64,000 nt of DNA, from NCBI GenBank assembly GCA_948567375.1, contig OX419762.1, forward strand, positions 5,028,001-5,092,000, written 5' to 3'. Shown here piece after piece: positions 23,795 to 34,102 of the stretch (within the stretch, counting starts at the first letter, position 1; the number at the start of each line of letters is the position of its first letter). The notes under the pieces were generated by a model that was not told the DNA's origin, did no database searches, and was given only the letters and a program-made list of their open reading frames with translations. The DNA comes from Lunularia cruciata. Its lineage: Eukaryota > Streptophyta > Marchantiopsida > Lunulariales > Lunulariaceae. The position numbers and the translations under genes were made by a program.

Positions 23795-24205
23795 ATAACC
23801 ATATGGAGTTTAGCGACAAAGTTTGTTAAGACTAACAAAGTAGCAAATAGGACAAATTAGCCTAGAATATTCCAAAAGTATCTAGGAAACTTCTATGGGA
23901 AGCTTCTAGGTAGCTTAGCTTGCACCCTGAGTAGGTAGCTTCTAGAAGCTTCCAACTAGCTTAGCTTGCATGCCAAATAAACGACTTCTTAAAAAAAACT
24001 TCTTGAGAAGCTTCTCGGCTAACTTGGCTTACACTCCAAGAAAACAACTTAAGGAAGCTTCTTGAGAAACTTCTCAAGGCCTTGTATACTCCCTATCAAT
24101 ACCAAAGCCAAAACTCATGCTAGGCATTTGGAGTTTCACTCATTTAAGTGTCCCAATGTGATCTTCTATTCTCCTATTTCTTTCCTTGGTCTCGGGTCTT
24201 TTACA
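23795..24205 (+). repeat. 5' LTR of the chromovirus
   Basis: It begins TATAACCATATGGAG (ancestral TGTAACAATATGGAG, as in the solo LTR) and ends TCTTTTACA. GAAnnTTC units start at 23865, 23886, 23899, 23945, 24007, 24054 and 24066; at 23940-23952 they form TTCTAGAAGCTTC. The transcript start should lie near the TATACTCCCTATCAATACC region (about 24090-24110). Confidence 0.9.
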
Positions 24206-24206
24206 T

Positions 24207-24221
24207 TGGTGTTAGAGTAGG
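24207..24221 (+). promoter_or_regulatory. primer-binding site (initiator tRNA-Met type)
   Basis: TGGTGTTAGAGTAGG lies two bases after the 5' LTR. The usual plant site is TGGTATCAGAGC, complementary to the 3' end of initiator tRNA-Met; the differences fit transition-type decay. Confidence 0.7.
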
Positions 24222-24476
24222 AATAGGATGGGTGGAGTTTATGGACCACCAAATCCATTTCCGCCAAACCATTGGGATTTTTGTTTTTGGGTACTACCCA
24301 AGCATCATTTCACATAGTTCATCATCTCACGTTTTGGGCAGAAATTTTTGAATGAAATTACCTTGTCAAAGGAACCCTTGATAATTCCGGTTGTAACTTA
24401 TAGAAAATGATAAATGTGTTGCATTTATGTGTTAGTAAATTAGATAAATTAGGGGTAGTATGATAGAGTAGTAGCC

Positions 24477-25380
24477 ATGTCAAAAATGCCTAAGGTTATC
24501 ATTGCTATGCAACAACAAATTGAGCACCTTACTCAATTATTGGATGAATGAGACCAACAACGACAAGAGCACGTAGAGAGAGCACTATTTCAAGGAGGAG
24601 AAGACCAAATCCAATTTACAAAACCCAAGGTATTTGATGGTAAGAATCTCTCAAGCACAATGGAGAATTTTGTATTTGACTGTGGATGTTATTTCAAGGC
24701 TAAAAATCTTCAAGATGAATGGAAACAAATTCTCTTACCTTCAAGCCAATTAGATGGAGCAACAAAGCTATGGTAGCAATTTCAAGTGGAGCAAGCTGAA
24801 GGGCAATTTGTTGCACTAATCCTAAAATGGGAAGAATTCATGGGTACAATAATTTGAGCGATTCCAAGTGATCAATGCCACACAAGCTGCACAAGATAAG
24901 TTGGCAAAAATGAAGCAAGTTGGTTTTGTAAGAAGCTACATCACACAATTCTAGAACACCATTATGCAAATTCCAAATATAATGGATGGTGAAGCTCTGG
25001 ATCAATTTGTGAGGAGCTTGAAGTCACGAACCAAATTAAAAGTGACTATGCAAGAGTCAAAATACTTGGAAGAAGCCATGCAGCTAGTAGAGCACTTTGA
25101 TTCTTTGGTTGCAACAACTTGGTTTTGACCTCAACCTTCACAAAACCAACTAGCACATTACACACATATGGATGAGCTGATACTAATGGAGATTGATGCC
25201 ATCCAATGGAAACCACTTGGTACAATGGATCAAGAAATATTGTGGCAAAATGGATGTTACTTTTATCGTTGCCAGATTGGACATCGTATTGCTAAATGTA
25301 CACTCAAGAATGTACAATCTTGACAAATTGCCCAAATAGAGATTGTGGAGCAAAATGATCAGGAAAACAATGGATCTCAA
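24477..25380 (+). pseudogene. gag remnant of the chromovirus
   Basis: From ATG at 24477 the frame reads 'MSKMPKVIIAMQQQIEHLTQ', then 'FTKPKVFDGKNLSSTMENFV', typical of the capsid region of plant gypsy gag ahead of its W-rich core. Near 25245-25310 it reads CYFYRC...GHRIAKC, a damaged zinc knuckle in which the spacing no longer fits CX2CX4HX4C. Stops (for example TGA after 'LLDE') and frameshifts inactivate it. Confidence 0.75.
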
Positions 25381-25449
25381 TAAGATTTTGAGCTGCCTAT
25401 TGTGAACTTGATTAGTTCCAATGGGATCAAAAGGTCAACCTATGCAAGT

Positions 25450-25770
25450 TTGCTTCATTGCAAGGTATGATATCTGATTGTGGTTGTAGGATTTTGGTTC
25501 ATTGTAGAAGTTCAAAGAATTGGATATCTATGCAATTAGCAAAGGAATTGAGTATTCTTATCAAGCCAGTAATTGGAAGTAGATTGATGATGCCGGATGG
25601 TAGACAGGGTTTTGCATACCGTACCTTGCATTTGGTTACCTTCAAGATTGGGAAGGAGTATTTGGAGTGTATGAGGTTTGTAGTGGCACCTGTACACTAT
25701 TATGTTATTTTGGGTTTGCCTTGGCTTGAACATCATAAGGTTCAATTTGATTGGAACTGATGACAAATTA
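25450..25770 (+). pseudogene. aspartic protease remnant of the chromovirus
   Basis: The open segment 25458-25760 reads 'ILVHCRSSKNWISMQLAKEL' where active proteases have a (V/L)(V/I)DSG(A/S)(T/S) motif. The catalytic Asp is His and the Gly is Arg. 'LMMPDGR' and 'VILGLPWLEHH' follow in the family order. The position between gag and RT fits. Confidence 0.8.
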
Positions 25771-26079
25771 AAGGTAGGAATTTCCAATTAGGTTGTCTGG
25801 CACTTTTGAGTAAGACACCTAAAAATAGTCAATCCCAAGATGAGAATTTTGTCAAGAAAGCAATCATAGAGCAAGCTTTGAAGAAAGATAAATCCCTAGA
25901 TGGGAAATTTGCTAGTGAAGTAGCTATAGTGCAAGCTTTGGAGGAAGATAAGTCTCTTTTGCGGTATGGATCAAGTTGATTGCATAAGGAGAACCTGAGG
26001 AGGGTCAGGAATCTCATCAAGCAATGATTGATTAAACAGTTCAAGAGTTTGCGGACGTGTCTCTAGATGATTTGCCAAA

Positions 26080-26650
26080 TGGATTACACTCTGATCATGG
26101 TATGCACTTCAAGATTGAGTTCTTGCCAGGGAGTACTCCAATGAGTAGACCAATATATTGACTCTCACCAAAGGAGTTGGAGGAGTTGTGAGCAAGACTT
26201 ATGGAGTTGTTGGATAAAGATTTCATACAACATAGTACATCTCCTTAGGAAGCACCAATACTATTCATTCCAAAGAAGGATGGAGGACTTCATTTCTATA
26301 TTGATTACCGTGAGCTTAATAAACAAATGGTGAAGAGTGCATACCTCTTGCCTTGAATTGATGACTTACTTGATCAATTGAGTGGAGCATGATACTTCTC
26401 CAAGTTGGATCTTTGCAACGGTTATTGGCAGATCCCCATTGATAAGGAGGATCTGCAAAAGAGTGCCTTTTGCACAAGCTATGGGCATTTTGAATAGAAG
26501 GTCTACATTTTGGGCTCACTAATGCTCTAGTAGTCTTCATGGATCAGATGCATTGGGTGTTGGATGGACTATTGGATTGGAATGTGTTGGTGTTCTTGGA
26601 TGATATCTTAAGCTATAGCAAGACAAAGGCATAACAAGTGAATCATGTGC
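26080..26650 (+). pseudogene. reverse transcriptase remnant of the chromovirus
   Basis: In order: 'GMHFKIEFLPGSTPMSRPIY', 'LFIPKKDGGLHFYIDYRELN', 'YFSKLDLCNGYWQIPIDKED', 'SAFCTSYGHFE' and, in a shifted frame, 'VFLDDILSYS' (about 26590-26620), the FVDD-type catalytic box. Premature stops occur at positions where the family has Arg or Trp. No function is possible. Confidence 0.9.
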
Positions 26651-26798
26651 AAGAAGTCCTAAGACAACTATGATAGTGGAAATTTTATTGCAAGAAGTTG
26701 AAGTGTGCCTTTTGGTAGAAAGAGGCTACCTTCTTGGGTCACAACATCTCATTGGAAGGGATCAAGATGGAAGAAGAGAAAATCAAGGCCATTACTAA

Positions 26799-27390
26799 TT
26801 GGCCTACTCCAAAGGATGCTACAAAAATACAAGCATTAATGGATTGGTCAATTTTTACCAACGGTTCATCCATTATTATATCCATGTGACCACACCATTG
26901 ATTGATCTCTTGGGGAAGAACTTGAGCTTTCAATGGACCACCAAGCACAAAGAAGCATTCCGTAAGGTAAAACATATGGTGTCTTCAAAACCCATTCTTC
27001 AACCATATGATCCTCAACTACCTTGTGTGGTTGATTTTGATGCTTCTAACTTTGGGATTGGAGCCATGTTGCAGTAGGAATTCCCAGATGGATTACATCC
27101 CATTGTCTTTGTGTTTCACCGACTAAATACAACTGAATGGAATTACTCTACTCAAGATTGGAAACAATTAGCAATGGTATATGCCACTAAGGTATGGAGG
27201 CATATCTCTTGGGGAAACAAGTAATCATGCAAATAGATCACAAACCCTTGTTTGTTGTCACATTACATTTGGAACACATGAAGAGTCGACATCATCAATG
27301 GGAGGAGCAACTCCAATTGTTTGACATCAAACTTGAGTACAAACCAGGTTGGTTCCATGTCATCTTTGATGCCCTATCATGACAATCTGA
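26799..27390 (+). pseudogene. RNase H region of the chromovirus
   Basis: 'NGLVNFYQRFIHYYIHVTTP' is the RT thumb end. 'FQWTTKHKEAFRKVKHMVSS', 'CVVDFDASNFGIGAMLQ' and 'YSTQDWKQLAMVYA' follow, then 'VIMQIDHKPL'. These are the usual gypsy RNase H landmarks, including the first catalytic Asp in 'DFDAS'. Stops and one frame change break it. Confidence 0.88.
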
Positions 27391-27589
27391 TTTGAAATCT
27401 CTTTCTTGCATCACGACAACTCTTACAACAATGACAATCTACTCTAAGGTCCAAAATGAGTTTAGGTCAGCTGTACAACAAGATCCTTTCTTTCATATGG
27501 TCCATGGTTGTCTTGAAACATGTGATAAGGAGTAAAACACCTTCTCCTTCAAAGAAGGCCTTCTATTCCATGAGTACTAGATATATGTT

Positions 27590-27856
27590 CTAGCCAAGAA
27601 TGATCTCCGACTTGTGTGCTTCCAAGAAGCCCATAACTTACCAATCATTGGTCACATGGGTGTGGACAAGACCTTGGGTACTCTCAAATGCCAATGGTGG
27701 TGGCCCAACATGACACAAGATGTTTGAGAGTTTATCCAATCTTTTGAGAGCTACGAACACAACAAGATCAACAACCAAAAACCAAGTGAACTCCTTCAAC
27801 CACTCCCCATTCCATCTGCTTAGTGGGAACATGTGAGCTTGGATCTCATCACTTCA
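27590..27856 (+). pseudogene. integrase N-terminal part (zinc-binding) of the chromovirus
   Basis: 'AHNLPIIGHMGVDKTLGTLK' carries the two His of the HHCC domain. The two Cys are partly lost ('FESYEHNK'). 'WEHVSLDLIT' is the start of the catalytic core with its first Asp. The frame is cut at 27856 by an inserted solo LTR and resumes at 28601. Confidence 0.85.
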
Positions 27857-28600
27857 TGTAATACCAAGAGCTAGCCATATGATCCCAATATGAAATTCAG
27901 TATCATAACATCTAGAATGATGTTATACATGATGGAAAAAATATATCAGATAGAAGTATCACCAAAAGAGTACTTTTACTAATAGGGCAAAAACCAAAAT
28001 AGATTTGAAAATCTTAGAACCAATAGCTAGACATATGATTTAAAGGTGAGAATTGGTTTGGTAACATCTAGAAGGATGTTACACATGATGGACTTAATAG
28101 ATTAGAAAGGGGTATCACCAAAAAGGGACTTCTACTAATAGAGTAGGAACCAAAATATGCTTGAAATCTTAGAAGGCAATTTTGGAGGCCTAAATGGATG
28201 AATTAGGCCTAAAAAATGTGCAAGTCTTCCCCCCTCCCCCAAACAAAGGAAAGGCTGGCCTTTTCTCCCCCTGGTTTGTCTCATCTAGAGCTTTCCAAGA
28301 GTACATCATCCATGTGATTTTGAGATTCTTACAAGAAGATTCCCTAAAAGATGCACTTTGGTGAAAGCTTGTTTGACCAACCAGATAGGATCAAGACCAA
28401 CGTGTCACCCATCCAAGTAAGTAATCCAAGGGTGGAGCTTGCTGACATGTCACCTATCTATGTGCCTAATCCTATGGTGGAGCTTCCTTGAAGGAGATCC
28501 TCTTTGTCTATATAATAAAGAGAAGGTGCTCCTTTGAGGCATCGGATGCTTGAGTGTGAAATCTGTTTTTTCTTTGTTCTCTTGTCCTTGGAGTATTACA
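27857..28600 (+). mobile_element. solo LTR of family 2, nested in the integrase (copy a)
   Basis: It starts TGTAATACC and ends GTATTACA, giving TG...CA termini with an 8-bp inverted repeat. It cuts the integrase between 'WEHVSLDLIT' and 'LPNTKQGHTT', which join in the expected order when it is removed. A TATA-like TATATAATAAAG lies at about 28510. The first 160 bp or so are duplicated inside the LTR (second unit from about 28020). No clean 5-bp duplication is left (CTTCA versus CATCC). Confidence 0.88.
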
Positions 28601-29140
28601 CATCCTTGCCCAACACAAAACAAGGTCACACAACAATCGTGGTGTTTGTGGATAAACTTAGTAAGCAAATCCATTTGGCGCCAACCTTTGATACCATGGA
28701 TGCTCCAACATTGGCATAGATCTACTTCAACACTATCTTCAAGCATCATGGATGCCTTGTTTACTCATCTCTAACCGTGATCTTCAATTCATTGGGAAAT
28801 TTTGGCAAGCACTATTCCAAATACTTAGCACCAAGCTTTCTTTGCCCATGGCCTATCATTCTCAAACTGATGGATAAACTAAACACACAAATTTCATCTT
28901 GGAGGATATGCTTTGTGCCTTTGTCAACATCCACCATACCAATTGGGATGAACGTCTTGCAATTGTGGAGTTTGCATAAAATAATTCCAAATAGGCAAGC
29001 ACCAGATTCTCTCCTTTCTTCCTCAATTTTGGCCAAGATCCACTTGTTTATGATGCCTTTCTTGCTCCTCCTCCATCTCATGTCCCTCATACTTCCACCT
29101 TCTTGACCACCATATCTGAATCCCTCCAACAATCCAAATC
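28601..29140 (+). pseudogene. integrase catalytic core remnant of the chromovirus
   Basis: 'LPNTKQGHTTIVVFVDKLSK' followed by 'QIHLAPTFD' is the canonical gypsy core after 'DFITG'. Later frames contain 'CPWPIILKLMDKLN', a decayed form of the 'HPQTDGQTE' region. Stops and frameshifts are frequent. Confidence 0.85.
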
Positions 29141-29439
29141 TCATCTCCTTGTTGCATAGAATTGGGAGAAAAATATGTGGATCACCATTGTTGTAATCTC
29201 ACCTTTCAAGTCGGTGATAAGGTCATGTTCTCCTCTAGTAACCTACCCCTCCCACTTGGTACCCAATTTTGTAAACTCACCCCTAATTGGATAGGATCCT
29301 TTGATGTCACCCAAATTATCTCTCGTGTTGCTTAATGACTTGCCTTGCCTTGTTATATGCATATCCATCCTATCTTTCACATTTCCAAGTTGAAACCCTT
29401 TGTTCTTAACCCATCTTCTTTTTCCTCTTGTGTCCAACC

Positions 29440-29660
29440 TCCTCCTCTTCTTGTCCCTATCAATGATCATGAGGAGTATGAAGTTAATCGTATCCTTGGA
29501 TGTTACCACATTCAACAAGGCCACTGACAACATACAAAGAACAAAGTCCTTTGGAAAGGATATCCCTTCATGATGCCACATGGGAACCTCTTTCTCATCT
29601 CTAGAATGCACAAATGGCCATCCAAGAGTTTGAAGCTTCAATGGCAATGAGGATGTCACC
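29440..29660 (+). pseudogene. chromodomain remnant at the integrase C-terminus
   Basis: 'HPIFHISKLKPF' is the usual integrase tail. It is followed by 'EEYEVNRILGCYH', a stop, then 'NKVLWKGYPF' and 'SRMHKWPSKSLKLQ'. The E(Y)EVxxIL...VxWKGYP pattern is that of chromodomains, which bind histone marks and bias integration. This places the element among chromoviruses. Of the aromatic cage, Tyr and Trp positions remain. Confidence 0.8.
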
Positions 29661-29667
29661 AACTAGT

Positions 29668-29680
29668 AGGCGAGGGAATA
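29668..29680 (+). promoter_or_regulatory. polypurine tract of the chromovirus
   Basis: AGGCGAGGGA ends just before the 3' LTR start at 29681, the expected place for the plus-strand primer. Confidence 0.55.
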
Positions 29681-30093
29681 TATAATAATATGGAGTTTAG
29701 TAACAAAGTAAGTTAAGGCTAACAAAGTAGCAAATAGAAAAAAATTAGCCTAAAATATTCCAAAAATATCTAAGAAGCTTCTTGGGAAACTTCCCGGTTA
29801 GCTTAGCTTGCACCCCAAATAGGTAGATTTTAGAAGCTTCCAACTAGCTTAGCTTCAGATGCCAAGTAAGCAACCTCTAGAAAGAAGCTTCCTGAGGAGC
29901 TTCCCGGTTAACTTGGCTTACACTCCAAGAAAGCAGCTTAAGGAAGGTTCTTAAGAAGCTTCTCAAGGCCTTGTATACTCCCTATAAACACCAAAGCCAA
30001 AACTCATGCTAGGCATTTGGGTTTCACTCATTCAAGTGTCCCAATGTGATCTTCCATTCTCCTATTTTTCTTTTTGGTTTTGAGTCTTTTAGA
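29681..30093 (+). repeat. 3' LTR of the chromovirus
   Basis: It begins TATAATAATATGGAG and ends CTTTTAGA (ancestral CTTTTACA). Six GAAnnTTC units start at 29774, 29786, 29833, 29884, 29943 and 29955. The TATA-like CTCCCTATAAACACC lies near 29980. Confidence 0.9.
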
Positions 30094-30440
30094 AAAGGCT
30101 TGCCCAAAGTCACTCCAAGACGGTGACTCCCTCTTGTGACCAACCATGCTGCTGGTAAAGAGAAGCAAGAGAGCCATAGAATGACCTTACAAAAGGAATT
30201 AGACTCACCAAGAATGCACAAGGCTCCTTAATCTCTCTAATGATGGATGCTTGAGAGATGCTATTAAAAGTATTCTCAACATCAAAGTGTAGGATGACCT
30301 AGTCCAAAGGAATATCTAAGAGTGCCTTGATGCTAGAGATATAGCTTCACAACCTCCAAGTGTAGCTACTCTAAATTGATGTAGACTTAGGTGTTCTAGG
30401 AAGTGAGAACTATTTAGTGTCTCTCATGGACACTCTTCCT
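30094..30440 (-). pseudogene. LINE copy B, reverse transcriptase part (continues 23794)
   Basis: The minus strand reads 'LHFDVENTFNSISQASIIRE', then 'PFVRSFYGSLASLY', which is the FD-x-x-NAFN / FYG landscape of non-LTR RT palm and fingers. It joins 23794 when the chromovirus is removed. The left piece carries the downstream (C-terminal) part on the same strand, so the order is right. One stop follows 'GVTVLE'. Toward higher coordinates the similarity fades at about 30440. Confidence 0.75.
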
Positions 30441-32350
30441 TTAAGAGTGAAACATATAAGGAGACTCTATCTTGGTACTACAAAATATTCTACTTGGAAG
30501 AAAATTTGACCATGTCAAATTATGTGATTATAAAAAATTCACTGTACTATACCATCTTTCAATAAATCAGATATGGTACAATAATAAAAGACTTAAAATA
30601 AATCTATATGTTCCAATAAATCCATTAAAAGTGTAATTATATATCTTGTACAACACCATGTTTGGTTCAAAACATTTTTCATTCCATAAATCCAGCTGGC
30701 CCATGTTTAACATGTTCACCCGTTAGTTCTCACCAACTTGTTTGAGGAGTTTACTCACTCACAAGTAGGAGGGCATAAATTAATCTGACATAATTGGCTT
30801 ATTTTCCTTCTATCTAAACTATGAAGGGCCAAACTCCTACTGCTACATGGCCAAGCCCCTGTGAATAGCAACTGAACACACCTTGAACTGGAATCAACTA
30901 AGGCAATAGAACCCTCAGCTATGCATAATGGGATTGTCAAATTTGTTTTTAGAGATGTTTGTAATTATCTCATGAAATGATAACAAGATAAAAGATGATA
31001 ATAAAATACATTGTAAGACTGCATGGAGTTATTTCATTAAGTTATTATACTCTCCAAAATCTTTGCAATTCTTTGTGAATTACTTGCACCAACATTCAGA
31101 CAAGTTTCCCATGTACTTCATTTATGAATCTATTCAGTAAATCAACAAATCATATATATATCCTTTTATTTTGACGGTGGTCACCAAAATCCAATATTCA
31201 TCTAGAAATTTTAAAGGTATTATTTTCACTTGGGCAAGATTAAAGAGTAAACTCAGTTATAGAAGCTTCTGTCAAAAGGTACATGATGTGGTGAAGAATC
31301 TTCTAGGACCTCCTACCCATTGGGTGCAGGTCGACATAATTACTTTTGTAGATGTTGTTGCACCTTACATGATGTGGTGATGGCAAGCCCTCCACAGGCA
31401 AAGTGCTTGATACAGGCAGGCATACAGGCAAGAACAATAGCAACCATTACCTCTAGGGGCAAGGAGGACCACTACGCATCCAGACTATCCTCAAATAGCT
31501 TTGTCTCTCCAATGACTAAGATTTACTAGGATCTACATCACCATTTTGATTGTCTCCTCATAGATGCAACACTTGGTTCTTTGCAGAGTAGAGGGGTGCA
31601 GGCCGTCTCTCCAGCCATGCTCACATCCTATTACCAATAGCGAGCATCAATAGTTGTGCAATGTAGTCAAGCGTTGGGTTTTCATCGACACATGGCTGCA
31701 GTATGTACACTGAGCACAACTGATGTCCTCTCTCCACTTACTAGACATACTCTTCGAGGATCTCTACTACACAGTTCATGAGTAGACCATCCACACTTTT
31801 TTTTATTTGGTGCTTGTTATTGAGGCATTTTTTCCCTTCATGTTCCTTCACACTCTACCTATGTTTGTCTTTGTTTTTGGTCATATGTGATTGTTGGGTT
31901 TGTGCTCTTCTTTCTTTTGTACTTGTTTGTGCCTCTGTACTCTTTTACATACATATATGATGGGCAGATGATGAGAATTCTCTTCAAGATATAAATAAAT
32001 ATGAGATTACGTTAATTGTATCACTATTGTAGAACGGCCCGTTGAATATAAACACTTCCAAGATCTGAGAACTTCCAAACAAGTCTTCACAAAAACTTCA
32101 TTAAACCCTTGTGCACTGTCTCAGTTTCAACTATACATGTAAGTTTGTAATATAATGTAATTTTAGAGAAACTAGACAGAAAAGGTCAAAAGGCAACATG
32201 TTCCTTTGTTGAAACAACTGGTGAAAGGTATGTATAGATTAGAATCTCATATTAAATGATCTTTAAGCACGTGGAATGTCGAAAGAGTATTAGTATTGTG
32301 ATAATCAAAACGTCAGTTGTACCAAAACCATCATTGTTCAAATCATCAAA
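30441..32350. other. no gene recognised
   Basis: Mixed AT-rich sequence with short frames only (for example 31171-31380 and 31320-31529). No motif or repeat from elsewhere in the window is evident. Confidence 0.35.
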
Positions 32351-32445
32351 GTAGACGACCGCGTAGGAAAACCAAAGGATGGGAAGACCCCATCAAGCCG
32401 TACAAGGGAGAGAAAAAAAATTTAACATGGGGCTAACCCCAATAG
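32351..32445 (-). repeat. LINE 3' tail (copy 11, of LINE C)
   Basis: GACGACCGCGTAGG, AAAGGATGGGAAGACCCC, ATCAAGCCGTACAAGGGAG and ACATGGGGCTAACCCC match the tail on the minus strand. Both hairpins are intact. Confidence 0.85.
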
Positions 32446-32948
32446 AGTCTATATGAGAAATTTGCCCCTAAGATATCCGAGCTATGCAAGTTGTATGGTC
32501 TACACACAACTGGAGCATTTGAAGAAACATCACCTAATGTGATTGCTCTCCTATGGATTGCACCAACCATTGCACTTTGTAGAGCAATGTACACATGCTG
32601 TATAAAATATGCTACAAAGTATGAGAGTGAGAGTGGTACCCCTTGACGCCTAACATGATAAGCTCTCGTGCACTCCTTGACAAATGTGTCAAATGTTGTG
32701 TCCATTGCTCCATATAACTCCAAGGCTAGAGGAACAAAGAGGCGACCTTGTTGCATGCCCCTATACTTTGAGACCTTGCGACCTGCTGCTGCACTTGCCG
32801 CCCATCCAAGAGGATGGGTAATCACTCCCTCCAAAACTATATCCCGTGTAGGGTCCGTAACCACAACATCCACTACTGTCATCTGATCATCTCGGACCAA
32901 GTATAAGTCTGCCCTGACACGTGTTGTCTGCAAAGCATAGCCCTCCAA
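32433..32948 (-). pseudogene. restriction-like endonuclease region of LINE C
   Basis: A 171-residue open frame. Near its start 'RADLYLVRDDQMTVVDVVVT' shows an Asp, twelve residues, then Asp in a hydrophobic strand, matching the (P)D-X12-14-D signature of restriction-like endonucleases of R2-type retrotransposons. 'HPLGW', 'RKVSKYRGM' (candidate catalytic Lys) and 'RLFVPLALELYGAM' follow at the usual spacing. The Pro of PD is Ala. In such elements this nuclease nicks the target to prime reverse transcription. Family assignment is inference from these motifs. Confidence 0.65.
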
Positions 32949-33133
32949 GCCAAGTATCCACTCTCTCGTGCCATAGCAAACACTATATCCCTAATGGCAT
33001 CATGGGTATCTATCCTCTGTCCTCCAAAAGGACACTGTGTCTTGTGGACCACTACAACATCTAGTGTAGAACCACACTCACAAGTGAGTAATGAAGATGC
33101 AGATGGGTGGACCAAATCTAGGCAAAACCTCAT
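32879..33133 (-). pseudogene. Cys/His finger between RT and endonuclease of LINE C
   Basis: 'CECGSTL', five residues on 'HKTQC' (C-X-C-X9-H-X3-C), then 'CPFGGQRIDTHDAIRD' and 'FAMARESGYLAW'. R2-type and related elements have a CCHC finger just before the endonuclease, followed by the RHNxLRD-like stretch seen here as 'THDAIRD'. The frame runs out at the deletion near 32940. Confidence 0.6.
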
Positions 33134-33670
33134 CGTTGTAGAGAAAGTAGCTGGTGTGAGTTGAAATGCCCTAATGCACGGTCAAGCTAGGATCCAAGAA
33201 CTTGCACCCTTGTTGGAGCAAGAACAAAGACGTGCTCTAGTAGCCTGAGGAATGGAAGAGTTGACTAAGAGAGAATTTAACGTATACTCACATTGTTGCT
33301 CCATCAAGGAAGACTGTAAACCTCTAGTCCAATCTGACGATAGTGAAGCAAAACGTGGAAAATCCTCTCGTGCTCGTGTGATAGACAATCTCTCGTCTGC
33401 CACAATAACATCTGGAGAGAAAAGGATCCTCCCTCCACCTTTGTCACATAAGTTTCCAAAACCGACATATCAACAATCACAAAAGGAAAGGAAAGTAGAG
33501 GTGCAGAGAGAGCACAACTACCCAAAAATGTTATAGATACCGTCTCCTCCATAGATAGCAAGCAAACTTCACCACATGAGATCGACATAGCAGTTTGTCT
33601 ACATGCTAAATCCGCTATCACACCATCAAAAGTACTTGTTCCAATAATATCACCAATAACATTATTCAAA

Positions 33671-34045
33671 TCTACACCTCATTGCGAAACACAAGCTACA
33701 AGTATTAAAAAGGAGAGAATCCAACCACCGTGACGAGACTCACAATGTGGTCGTCCTTCAAGCGGGCTAACAACGTATCCACTAGTGTACTGTAGTTATC
33801 CATCGGCCTGCCGACCAGCTGCCTCCATTAGAATGAGCACACGTGGACGGTGTTAGCGTCTAGGAGGATAAAGCTTTAACTCGCCGGTAGCTTTGTATGT
33901 GGTGCCCTCAAGTCGGGATAGTCCACAGTAAACGGTAACTCCCTTGCACCTCGACCGAACTGTAGGCGTTGATATGGTAAATCCTGGTATCTTTCTCGCC
34001 TGCCGTCAAGTAGTTTTAGCACTTACGAGAATAGATGGGCTTAGA
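33671..34045. other. GC-richer sequence, no gene recognised
   Basis: About 375 bp between LINE C and tail copy 12. It has no long frame on either strand and no repeat match elsewhere in the window. Confidence 0.3.
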
Positions 34046-34102
34046 TAGAACCGGCTTGATGGGGTCTTCCCATCCTTCTTGTGATCTATGGGTCGCCTTT
34101 TC
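34046..34102 (+). repeat. LINE 3' tail (copy 12)
   Basis: AACCGGCTTGATGGGGTC, TTCCCATCCTTCTTGTG and GGGTCGCCTTTTCGCG match the last 55 bases of the tail. The main hairpin is intact. Confidence 0.75.

Larger units (their letters stand above)
23795..30093 (+). mobile_element. Ty3/gypsy chromovirus, full-length but dead (LTR family 1)
   Basis: A 6.3-kb element in the order LTR, primer-binding site, gag, protease, RT, RNase H, integrase, chromodomain, purine tract, LTR. The two LTRs (411 and 413 bp) are clearly homologous but differ at many sites, so the insertion is old. Flanking 5-mers are AGAGG (23790-23794) and AAAGG (30094-30098), a target duplication with one mismatch. It interrupts LINE copy B, whose RT continues at 30094. 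All domains carry stops. In the RT frame several are TGA or TAG where the family usually has Arg or Trp, as cytosine deamination of CGA and TGG would give. A solo LTR of family 2 (27857-28600) is inserted inside the integrase. Confidence 0.92.
32351..33670 (-). mobile_element. LINE-like element copy C, best-preserved C-terminal half
   Basis: Sense is the minus strand. From upstream to downstream: 'QATRARLCSCSNKGASSWIL' (33182-33403), a Cys/His finger 'CECGSTL...HKTQC' then 'HDAIRDIVFAMARESGYLAW' (32879-33133), then a 171-codon frame (32948-32433) with a restriction-like endonuclease pattern, and finally the tail (32351-32445). The order thumb, finger, endonuclease, tail is that of RLE-type non-LTR elements. 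Compared with copy B, a short deletion near 32940 shifts the frame between finger and endonuclease, so this copy is also dead. Upstream sequence ends near 33670 (5' truncation). Confidence 0.8.

Noticed and set aside
28812-29662. Long minus-strand frames (110 and 139 codons) across 28812-29144 and 29243-29662
   Set aside because: They are antisense shadows of the chromovirus integrase and chromodomain, which read clearly on the plus strand.
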